Source: Patagioenas fasciata
Lineage: Eukaryota > Chordata > Aves > Columbiformes > Columbidae
DNA length: 64,000 nucleotides
Assembly: GCF_037038585.1 (NCBI RefSeq)
Contig: NC_092541.1
Location: forward strand, 2,353,445 to 2,417,444
Reading direction: 5' to 3'
Position 1 is the first letter of the stretch. Every line of letters starts with the position of its first letter. Positions 40,922-52,900 of the stretch are shown piece by piece. The position numbers and the translations under genes were made by a program. Under the pieces are notes generated by a model that saw only the letters and a list, made by a program, of their open reading frames with translations, had not been told where the DNA came from and searched no databases.

Positions 40922-43900
40922 CTTTAAAACAGAAAACAGATGCAGAGGAGACAGGTGTCAGTACGGGATGGGGGGAGAAGCCTTGCGGTGCCGTGGCCCC
41001 GGTCCTGCTCACCGATACCTCCCGGGCTCCTCCAAAACAATGGGGACACCCCAGGGCTCCCCTCGACCTTGGCCTTTGGCTCCTTAACATTTTCACAACC
41101 AGGGCTGGACCCAGACCCAGCGCAAGGCTGGAAACCTCTCCGCAAAGCTCTGGGGTGCACGACTCCTTCTAAACCCTGCGTTTCACGCAGCCACCTTCGG
41201 ATTTCACCAGGAGGCTTCGAAGGAGCCAGCGCTACCAGGGGCACATCGTCCCATCCACGTTCTGGGCTTAACGGAGCCAAATCTACACGGAACGGCACGG
41301 AATGCACCCACAACCCTGCCTGGACCCACGGGAGACCTTGGATGTAGCGTCAGTGACACCGGCTACTCGGGGACACCGCAAAGCCAGCGGAACGTTCTGG
41401 CTCTGTTGCTTCTCGCCCTTGCACCCCCAAATTAACTGGAGCACAGCCCGTCCCTCCCCGGGAGCTGGGGGGGTCAGGGCAGCGCCAGCAGCATACGCAC
41501 CGTTCCTTTGGCGGCGTTGCCGTCGGCCGGCAGGCTGAGGAACGGGTTGGTCTGTGCCGTGAGGACGGGCGGGATGCCCGTCCCCGAAGCCAGGAGGCTG
41601 TTGGTGGGAGCGCTGAGCGGTGGGGTGGCCTGGGGGGCCAGGAGCTGCTGGGGGGACAGGGAGGCCAGGAGGGAGGAGCCGCTGCCGGGGGGCGGCTGGG
41701 GGGCCGAGGTCATCAGGGCGCTGGGGCTGGAGTGCAGGGGGGCGGAGGTGGCGGCCAGGAGGCTGCTCATGGAGAGCTGGGACGAGCCGCTCATCTGCAG
41801 GCGCTGCAGCTCGCGCTTCTGCTGGATCTGCTGCATCATCTGGAACACCAGGGCCTGCTGCTCCTGCGGGGAAGGGCGAGGGAGAGAGGTCAGAGGGGAC
41901 AGAGGGCTCAGGAAGGGGTGACAGCCGATGCCGTCCCAATACGTGCACACAACATCCCAGGCAGCGCCGCTGGGGACAGGGAGAAGGTCCCCTTGGTTAC
42001 ATAGGTAGAGAGGAGAACAGTCTGTGTGTACCCGTTAACAGCCTGCACTTGCAACCTTTCCACCCCCGGTGTTTCCTAAAGCGCAGGATTAACTGACCCC
42101 CACCAAGACACCCGCAGGATCTACCCAGTTCCTCCCAACCGACCCATAGATTTTAAATCTGTGGCATTCACCCCATCGGCTGCAAATTCCCTTCCTGGCT
42201 CGTCCCGCTTCACCGCTCAGCCCTGACCCACAGGTCAGCGTGAGCCGGACTTGGGGGGGACACAAGGGCCACAGTTGACCTGCACCCCAGCGACGCTCAA
42301 ACCTCAGCAAACCACACAAATCGCTATAGCAACCATCGAGCAGGGCGGCAGGCTGGGAGTGACACTGTTCCCTCCCCGCGGGGACGCGGCTGGGGACACG
42401 GTGACATCAGCTGCTGGAAGGAGAAGCGCTTGGAAATGTCGCTTTTCCTGGGTTATAAATAGCCTGACCCAGAAATGCATCCAAAGCAACCGGCCAAGCT
42501 CACGGGAGGCAGAAACGAGCACAGATTCATTGACGGGAACTGTTAGCTTGGTGCAAAAGTAACTGCGGTTTTGGACTGTGAATTTTAGATCATAACGAGG
42601 CTCACACACATTTCTATTCCACAAAATAGGAACCATTACAATCCAACGTGTTTTTGCCAATGAGAAATAAGTTCCTTTGTTCCCGTAGCATAAAAAGCGG
42701 CGCCTCGGAACTCAACGAACTCTCGGAAAGCGTCTCCTGCATCCCGCTGCTTGTGGAAGCGTTTTCCCTGCACGAAGCTGTTGAGATGCTTGAAGAGGTG
42801 GTGGCTGGTTGGCCAGGGCTCAGGGGAACGTGGCGGACGGGGCAAAACTTCATAGCCCAATTCGTTTGACTTTTACAGCGTAATTTGTACGACGCGCGTT
42901 GTCACGGAGAAGAATCCGGCCCTTTCTGCTGGGCAGCTGCAGGTGTCGCTGTTTTCAGTGCATCCCATCAGATGTGATGGTTCCACCGGGATGCAGAAAG
43001 TGGATCAGACCAGCAGCAGAGCATCAACCAGTGACCGTGACCTTGTTTTGGTGCAAGTTTGGCTTTGGGAAGAGCTTTGGAGGTTCTTCTCAGTCCAACC
43101 ACTGTGTGTTTGTTGTCAGTTGCCGTATACAATCCACTTTTCATTGCAAGCCACAATCCGATTGAGAAATGGTTCGTTCTTGCATAGAAGAAGAGAAGAC
43201 GACACTTCAAAACGATGATCTGTTTGATTTTCGGTCAGCTCATGAGGCACCCGCTTCTCGAGCTTCTTCACCTTCCCAATTTGCTTCAAACGCTGGACAA
43301 CCATCAAATGGTCCACATCGAGTTCTTTGGCAGCTTCTCGGGTGGTTGTAAGAGGATCAGTGTCCACCATCGCTCTTGGTTGGTCGTTGTCACCTTCTGA
43401 TGGTCACTTTGCTTCTCATCTTGGAGGCTCTCGCCCCCTTTGTGAGGCTCCTTGAGCCACCACTGCTCTGGCCATTCATGGGCAGTTCCTGGGCCAAACC
43501 CCTTGTTGCTCTCACGAGTTGTCCCCTCTGCTTTACAACCCATTTTGAACTTGAATAAGAAAATTTGCTTTTTGCCTAACATCACTTCCACAGTCTAAAA
43601 TAAATACGGAACAAACAGCGAGTAATAAGCCGCTAGCAAAAAAACCATAACGTGAGAAAAGCGCATTAAAACGATGTATAACATAACGACGTTTATTTAA
43701 GAACGTATTCCAATGTCAACCGGCGAATCTCAACGCACAAAACCACAGCTCCTTTTGCACCAGCCAGGGCAGGGACGGCGCAGAGGTTTCTACTGGTTCT
43801 GCCACACTCCGGGGCTCGTTCACCCCATTTTGGGGCAGCCCTTCCCACAACGGCCTGTGACGGGGTGGCTGTTGTGCCTGGAGGACTCGGGCAGAGATCC

Positions 43901-46900
43901 AGGATCCTCAAACAGCCGCCTGCTCCTCGTCCTGACCCCAAACCCTCAGCCCCTGGCACCTCCGCGTCAATGTGCCCAGACACAGCTCACCCGCCTCGGC
44001 ACTACGCAATTTGCTGCTTATCTTTCTAAACTCAAGTAGCATCCCCAAGCAAGTTCCTCCTCTCCCGTGGGCCTCACCTGCGAGCGCCGAGACACGCCGG
44101 AGCAGACAGGATTTGCATCCAGAGGCGGCTGGAGGAGGCAACAACCCTCCCGATTTTACGCTGGCTCAGCGCTGCCGTGTTCTCACCCCCTCAGGATGTG
44201 GGAAACCCAGATTTGTATGCAAAACTTCAAATCCCCATCTCGCCCCGCTCCGGGAGGTGCCGCACCTTCCCACCTACAGCTCTTCTTCCCCGTTCCACCC
44301 CCAGCAGCCCCGAGCCAAGGACACAAGACTCGGCAGCCCCGCGGGCAGGGGACCCACGTGGAGGAGGGAGCCCCGAGTTTCGCTCTCTGCTCTGCGGCTT
44401 CCCCATCAAACAGCTCATCAGATAAAAGGCGCCAGCGGGCACGCACTTACCGGATTAAGCGGCTGGGAAGTCAGGAGCTGCTGGAGCTGCTGGAGCTGCT
44501 GCTCGTGCTGGTGCAGGACGTGCCGCTGCTGCTCGGTCAGGGGACTCAGGCTGGGGACACTGCAAGGGGAGCAGGGCAGGGGATGTCAGCGCAGCGCGTC
44601 ATGGCCCTGCGCACGTCGGGTTTCCCTCCATCCCTCCCGGTGCTAAGCTTCTGCTGGAGAGGGCAGGGCTGTCCCCGCGAGCTCCCCGTCCTCACCTGCT
44701 CAGGCTGGTGGAGAGCTGCAAGGTCGGCGGCCCGCTCGCCTGCGTCGGAGGCTGGGCGGCCTGAGCTCCATTCAGGCTCCCCAGGATCCCGTTGATGGGC
44801 ATCTGCTGACCTCCTGCCAGGCTCCCCATCAGGCCGTCCACCATGGGCACCGTGGAGAGGCTGTGGCCGGCACTGCTGCCACCCCCCAGCCCGCTGCCCG
44901 CCACCCTGGCCAGGCCATTCACCTGCTGCACCCCGGGCAGGGGTAGCGAGGCAGGACTCTGCTGCAGCATGGGCAGGGGCGGAGGGGTGCTGTGGAAGGA
45001 CAGGGAAGAGCTGCTCCTGCTGGGGCAACCTGAATGAGGGTCCTGGGGGAAAAACGGACATAAGAGCATCGGACTGGGGCGGCTTGCGAAAGCTCAGCGC
45101 AGCTCCAGGGGTGCTTTGGGGAGGGGGGGGCTGTGAGTGCAGGCGGGGCTGTGTGCTCAGAGGGGTCCCGCAGCTCAGACACGCTTTGCTGGATCTCTAA
45201 AGAGCAGGCGCAATAACCTAGAAGCCTTCTCGCCTCACGCTCCCAGTCTCCAAGGTGAAGAACGAGCACTCCAGAGAAAGAAACCTGATTTCTGGGCCTG
45301 GATTAGGCGGCTTTATGAGCTGGGTATGGAGTCGGAGCGCTGGGACGGCACTGCTCTGTCCCCTCCCTGGCCCTTCCCGGCTGGCCAGCGTACCTCAGAG
45401 GAGGTGGAGAGCGAGTTCTCCATCCCAAAGCTGTTCTTGCATGGGGGGCTCTTGCTGATGCTCAGGGAGTCGTTGTTGCAGACTGCACGGAGGAATAAGG
45501 GAGGACAGAGTCAGGGATGGAGCCTGACGTTGCCACAGCAATATCAAGGGACAGAGAAATGGGTCAGATCCTCCCCACCGTGACCCCCGCCTGCCCACCC
45601 GGGGCACAGGGTGACGAGTCCTCACCGCTGGCAGGCAGGATGTACTGGGCCTGGCTGCCTGGGCCGTTGCTGCTGGTCACCACGGGGAAAGGGACGGAGA
45701 GCTGGACGTTGAGGAGCTGCAGACGCTCCTTCTTGGCCGTCAGCGTCATGATCTGCTCCTGGAGCCGCTGGTTCTCCTTCTGCAGCGAGTGCAGGGCTTT
45801 GAGCATCTCGACAACTGCAGGGGACGGCAGGGGGAACAGGGGAGAGGGTCACGGGTAACGGGGGAAAGAGGAGAAGGGGATCCACAGGAGGTACCGCAAT
45901 TAGACCACGCTGGGGGAGGAGACTGGCCCCAGATCACCATCCCAGCTACCCCCCCCCAGCACAGACTAGCGCTTTGTCCCCCACCCGGCTCCTTCGCCTG
46001 TGGGCAAAATCCCAGCTGGCTCCCACACAAGCACGCACAAGGACCTCTCCTCCCACAGCCCGTGCCCGGGGTGACTCACTGTTTACGCCGGCTTCCCCAT
46101 TGCCCTGTTTCTCCAGGAGCTGCTCGATGTTCGGGGTGGCCTGGGGAACATTCTCCAGCTGCCCGCTGCTGCTACAGGACACGGTCTGGTCGAAGAGGGT
46201 CGGCAGGCTGCTGATGGGGGACCTGGGGAAGGGTTGGGACACGTCAGAGGTGTCTGCACCCGCACTCCCCAGCTCCCTTCTCCCCACGTCTCCTCTGCCT
46301 TGCACCGGGAGCGGCTGCATCCCTCCCAGCCTCCATCTCCTCTGCTCTGCTTCAGGGGAGCCCTCCGTTCCCATTAGCCCCAGTTTGTATTGGGAAAGCA
46401 AACCGGCCTCCTGCCACCCTATCCCACCCCATCCCCACCTCACCCCTTCCATTCCCATCCCACCCCATCCCATTCCCACCCTGCCCCATTCCATCCTATC
46501 CTATCCCATCCTATCTCATCCCATCCCACCACATTGCCACCCCATCCCTCCCATTCCCACCCCATCCCATTTCCATGCTATTCCCATCCCACCCCATCCC
46601 ATTTCCACCCTGCCCCATTCCATCCTACCCTACCCTATCTCATCCCATCCCACCACATTGCCACCCCATCCCTCCCATTCCCACCCCATCCCATTTCCAT
46701 GCCATTCCCATCCCATTCCCACCCTGCCCCTTTCCATCCTATCCTACCCTATCTCATCCCAACCCACCACATTGCCACCCCATCCCTCCCATTGCCACCC
46801 CATCCCTCCCACTGCCACCCCATCCCATTTCCATGCTATTCCCACCCCATCCCATTCCCACCCTGCCCCATTCCATCCTATCCTACCCTATCTCATCCCA

Positions 46901-49900
46901 TCCCACCACATTGCCACCCCATCCCTCCCACTGCCACCCCATCCCATTTCCATGCTATTCCCATCCCACCCCATCCCATTCCCACCCTGCCCCATTCCAT
47001 CCTGTCCTACCCTATCTCATCCCATCCCTCCCATTCCCACCCCATCCCATTCCCAGCTCCAAGGAGGAGAGAAGCAGCTGCCTCTCCTTCCCCCCGTCTC
47101 TTTCCCTCTCCTTGCTGTGTCATCCCCTGGTTTCCCGGGGTCCCCCCGTGCGGATTTGGCTGCACCCCCACGCCCGGCCCCGCGGGAGGGGACACCTGAA
47201 GGACACTCACATGGAAGAGAGACTCTCCTGGGGCGACGTCCCTCGGCACCCGAAGCTGCAGTCTTCCAGGTCGGGCTCTGCGTGGGGAGAGGGGCGGAAA
47301 GGCCCGCGGTTCATAGGCGGCAGGTGCCCGGCTCTGTCACCCGGGGCCGGTCCCCGCTAGATGGGAGCACCGAGCAGCGCAGCCCCGCGGAACGGGCCGG
47401 GTCCGCCCAGCCCCGCCCGCCGGGGGAGGGGCTGATGTCACCGCGAGTCACACTGCCATGGGGGGGTGACCCTGGGAAGGTCACCGACAACCTCCCCGCG
47501 CTCCGTGTGGCGGGGGCTCAATGTGCCCGAGGGGACGGGGCCGCAAGCGCGAAGCCGCGGGGAGGGTGCGGGGAGCGGGCAGAGCCGGGGGTAGCGGCTC
47601 CTTCCCGGCTCCTTCCCTTGCTCTTTCCAAGCTCCTTCCCCTGCTATTCCACGGCTCCTTCCCCTGCTCCTTCCAGGCTCCTTTCCTTGCTCTTTCCCGG
47701 CTCCTTCCTCTGCTCTTTCCAGGCTTCTTCCCAGCTCCTTCCCTTGCTCTTTCCCGGCTCCTTGTCCTTCTCTTTTCCATCTCCTTCCCTTGCTCTTTCC
47801 CAGCTCCTTCCCCTGCTCCTCCCTGTCTCCTTCCCCTCCACTTTCCCAGCTCCTTCTCAGCTCTTTCCCAGCTCCTTCCCCTGCTCTTTCCCAGATCCTT
47901 CCCAGCTCTTTCCCAGTTCCTTCCCTTGCTCTTTCCCAGCTTTTTCCCTTGCTCTTTCCCGGCTCCTTCCTCTGCTTTTTCCAGGCTTCTTCCCATCTCC
48001 CTCCCTTGCTCTTTCCCAGCTCTTTCCCAGCTCCTTCCTGTCTCCTTCCTCTGCTCTTTCCCAGCTCCTTCCCTTGCTCTTTCCCAGCTCCTTCCCCTGC
48101 TCTTTCCCAGCTCCTTCCCTTGCTCTTTCCCAGCTCCTTCCCAGCTCTTTCCCAGCTGCAGACACGGCGGGATGAGCAGAAAGCAGCTTCTCCTTTAGCT
48201 CTAAAGCTGCAGGAGTAGTGGGGGAGCAGCTTTGCTGAGGCTGCAAGGATGAGTCAATCCTTTGCAAAGCCCCGCTCGGCTCTCCTAAGAACCACGGCAG
48301 CCTCTGCCTCCGTTCCCCAAATTCCCCTATTGCCTCCACTCCCAAAACCCATCTGGAGTCTTCCAAAATTTCCAGATGCTCCGCTCCTCTTAAAGAGCTT
48401 CAGTAATTGCTTCAGTGTCCAGAAGCCACCTCCATACCCATCCCTCTGTCCCAGGGAGCTGGGACACCGCGGTGCTGGGGCCGGAGCCGCTGTACATGTG
48501 CAGGGTATCTCCCACCCAACGAGTAATCAAGAAGCGAAGTATATTTATCTGCCATTTGCTTTCCATCCCCAGAGCCTGCCAGCCCGTAAACACACGTTCC
48601 CCGGGCTCTGGGACGTGTCAGATGTTGTGACTCCAGCCTGCACCAGCTGGCTGAATCGCTCCTCCTCTTCTTCACACAATAAAAGACATTTCTTATGTGC
48701 AGGAATCCAGGAAGTCTCCTGCAGGGAACACTGTGATTTACAGTGTCATGTCCTGAGCAGGGCATCAGTTACTGGCAGTATTTTCCACGGCTGAGAACAA
48801 GCAAATGCAGCTGTTGTTCGGTAGCTCTTACAGACAGGTACGAGTGGGATCCTCACTCCTTCATCCCCATGGGAATGTCCTTCTGGCCATCAATTATAAC
48901 CAGTCCACCCTCCCGGGGAGAAGCCACTGCTTTCTGGAGGTGACCAGCAGTTGCCAGTCAACACTAATTTCCCAGTATATGACCCCATGCGGAGATAAAT
49001 CCGGATTCTAGGGACACTTTCCTAAATTCTCCAACCAGGATCCGCTCCCAGAAGGCTGGGAACAGGCCACTCTCCATCTTGTTTCCACCATAAAGCCTTT
49101 GAGAAACATCCCCAGCACACTATGGGCAGCTTTGCCACAACAGTTTTAACTCCCAACCAAGGAAACACTCAGCTAAGCTTTGCCAGCAGCCCAGGAAGGC
49201 TGCACACATACACAATTCTGGTTTTCTGAGCGCTACCAGGCTCTATATTCAGTTATCTCCTGGCCCACACCAGCCTGTTGTCTGCAGATCGGCGAGACGA
49301 CCGAGTTATCGCCCAAAGACGGCGCTTTCCGAGGCAGCACGGATGAAACACGGGCTTGAAGACAACTCGAGAAGATAAAATACGCTTGGCCTGTCATCAT
49401 AATGAGGCAGGATCCAGGACGAGCCGTGGGAGGGAGAACTAGACAGTAGCGAAGGGAGTGGGAAGATAAGAATCAGGCTTTTTGTACTGCCAACGGCATC
49501 CTGGTATCGCCCTGCATCGCTGACAACAGCTGCTCGGCTCTCCCATCTGTAAGCCAGGGTAACACCATTTCCCCGCGTCCCATTACAACTGGAGAGCTCA
49601 AACACGACTGCAACGAAAGCTGCGTCTCCCTGGGATCTGTCTACATGACACTCTCAGCAAAGGTAATCTGAATTAAAGGCAAGGTGGGATTACTTAGAAC
49701 TTCACAACCTCCCTGTTAATGATTGGGGATTAAAGCAGTCACACTTTCAAGTGAAAATGGCTCACACAGGTGCTTTAAGGCACGTTAATTAATCCCCCTG
49801 GAAACAAACAAAGTGAATTTGGCTTAAGAGCTCTGAGATAGTGACAGACAAACCTTAACTGCGACAAAACCCAGGAGCGGTTCTAAACGCTGCCTGGAAC

Positions 49901-52900
49901 TGGAAGAAACACGTCCTGAAGCTTGTGAGACCCCAGCCAAACAACCACACGACAATGTTGGAAATGGAAACGAAGGATCAGGCTTTTGCCATCATGATTC
50001 CACTGCAGCCGCGGGGCTGGAACAGAAGCCTGAGCCTGAACCACAGGGCTATTCCTGCCCCCGAGCCGCTTCCTTCCCCATCAGCCCCTTGCCAAAATAC
50101 AGCACCGGCTCATCCCTCTGCTGTTCATCCCCACGAGGGGAGAAAAGCCCTTGGAATCCTGTTCTTCCCTCCGCTCCAGGTGCCTGAATCACTCCTGACT
50201 CACGCTCCCTGAATCAGCTGCGCCGTCACCTCCAGCAGGGACACACAGACAAAACACCGCCGGGGACAGACGGACGGACACACAGGCGGGCTCGCCAAGG
50301 CCGTGAACAAGCGCACGTGTTCATCCATGCTTTACATGCAGGCATGCACGCTTGTTAAAGGCAAATAAGGGCACACCGGTGTGGGATTATGCGGAGAACT
50401 CCGATCGCTGCTAACGGGGATGGGGTGTCTGAAAGTCCTTGTCACTTGGGGGACACCGGGCAGGGTTTTACTGGGCGAGGGGAGCACGAGACAGTTGCAC
50501 CTCTAACGGCAACATCTGACAAGTCAGGAGGGTGCTTTTGTTTAACCAAAAATCAGGCTCGCTGTGTTTTGGGGAAAAAAACCCCAAGGAATCTTATGAT
50601 GCTTCAAGTTTCCTGCTTATTAACCAGGCAATTTTCCAAGAAAAGCGCATTTGCTTCGGTGGGAAAAAATGAGCAGTTGTAAGTAATTCCGTGTTGGCAC
50701 GTTCACGTTTGGAAGTTGGAAACGTAGATTTTGTTGCATTCATGACAAAGCCAAAGGGGAAGGGCAGAAAGTAGCTCAAAACAGAAATGGAAGATGCAAA
50801 TGAAGAGTGTGAGGTAGCTCTCGTTTTCGAAAACAAAGCGAAAACTTGTGCTTTGAGCAAGCAAAAGCTCACAGTAGCTCTCGCCAGGTTTGCACAGCTT
50901 TGGTGAGTAAAAAGTCAACAAACTGCTGTAGGGAGGGACGCACATTCTTGCACTTTTCTAGCACGTGTCCAGGGACACGCGTTATCCAACAGACACAGCA
51001 GCAGATGTGGTTTTACAGCACTGCGAGCCAGCGGTTAAGGCAAACACAAGCACCTCCTGCTAAGGGGAAAAGCCACTGTCCCCGTGTCCGAGCCGCCCGC
51101 TGTCACACGCACGGGATGGGGACGAGCAGGGGGGGCAGCTGTGAAACTATGGGTGCAGTTGTCTCGACTCTTCCAGCGAGAGCCCTTGGGAAGCCCAGAC
51201 TCACATACCTTCTGGTTCACGTACCTGCCCGGCTGCTTTCCGACTGATTTAGGAGCGGGTTGATTGATAGCCCAGATGCGAGGGGGTTTCCAAATATATG
51301 GGAGGAAGGGAGGCTAAATGTTGAACCTGCCAGTGAGAACACCTACAGGGCAAAACGAGGAGGGAGAGAGAAATGACTTCTCAAAAATGCAAGAGGAAAA
51401 TAACTTCATTATTTCAGCTCTTCCTGACTCGCGAACCCAGCTTGCTCATGAGAGGGAGTGTTAAAAATATCTCCTTGGAAGGCTCGCTAGACAGTTGAAA
51501 TCTTCCCAGCCCTGTCTCGGAGCCAAGAGGTCTGAATGAGCCGTGTTAATGCTGTAAAACCAGCTCTGTCCTCCCTGTGAAACACCCGACAAAGGACAAG
51601 GCTCTGTCCCCAGCACAGCCCGCCCAGCACAGGGTGACAGGGCTGGCAGCGGGGGACAAGCAGCACGGGATACAGGACATGCTGATGGCCAGGGCTCTGC
51701 TACCTGAGTGCTGTCTGTGCCCCTTTTGCTTGCAAGCCCTCCCACCCCAAAACAGCCTGAGACACAAAACCGCCTGCATCTTCCCACCGGCTCCAAGGGA
51801 ACCCAAGAGTGGAAAAAGCACCTCCTCTTCACCCACAAATTGTCCCTGCTCTGCCAGCGACCGCTCCGGCCAACACTTTCCCGACCTACGGCCCCTCTCC
51901 TGGTCCTGATGCTCTTACCTGCGTGGTGGAGACCGAGGAGGAGGAAGCCGGGATGGTGCTGGCGAAGGGCGAGCGGCTGAGCTGCGGGAGAGACGCCGTA
52001 GCCTGGTGTGCCAGGAGGCTGGAGGAGAGGGGGGTACTGCAGACAGCACGGAGCACTCCGCCCCCGTGGGAAATAGGGTCCTTGTTACTGGTGTAGATCC
52101 CTGCGAGGGGAGGAGACGTTAGAGAGCCGTGCTCCCCTCCACGGCCTGGAGGCAGCTGGGTTTCTGAAAGGGAACGTGGCACCCATGGGCGAGAACAAGT
52201 GGAACCTGCACGGCAGCATCTCGGGGCTTGGCACGTGGCGAGGGTGGTCACAGCCCATACTCTGCTATCGAAAGGCATCAGGAACTATCCCAGCCTTGCC
52301 CCTGCCCTCCTCTTGTTTGCTCCCCGCACCCTGATCCAGTCCGACAGGGAAACCACGGCGCCAAGTGACTCAGCGGAGGCACAAGGCAGAAGGGGGACGG
52401 GGACTCAGGGAGTCCCACTGAGACAAGAGGCCACGCTCATGCTGAGCCGACCTGTCCCTTCCGTGATGCCCAGGGGACAGGGATGGATAAATGAGGAAGA
52501 AAAGGTGAGGAGGGAGCTGTACCGAGGGAGGGGACCCGAGTGGCTCCCTGGGGCTCAGGGACGGGGCAGTGCCCAAAGCTGGGTCCCTCGGGGCGCTGCC
52601 AACACACAGGAGAACAGGAGAGCAGGGCCGGGCAGCCTCCTCCTCTCTGAAACATCCCTTTGTTGTTCCAGGGGTGAGGCACAAAAACAACCCAAAAAAA
52701 TGGCCTAAGGGTATGATGATGGAAGTTGCCCCAATTCTTGCAGCTCCTCTCCTCTCGCAGGCAGCACAGGGCTCCCAGGCGCACACAACGAAATGATACC
52801 TCCCCCCCCATCGCAATCTGACCTAAATCGGAGCATCTGCAAACAACCCACAATAGAGCGATGACAAGTTCTGCTGCCAGAAGAGTGTCAAACCTCAGCC

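Noticed and set aside
44067-44795. 242-codon plus-strand frame
   Set aside because: It is antisense to two well-supported MLLT6 exons (44451-44559 and 44696-45042). Its openness follows from their GC-rich codon use.
45974-48175. 733-codon plus-strand open frame rich in Pro/His/Ser/Phe
   Set aside because: It runs across MLLT6 exons in antisense and through two tandem arrays (CCCAT and the 23-mer). The periodic peptide follows the repeat unit, with no recognised domain or start context.
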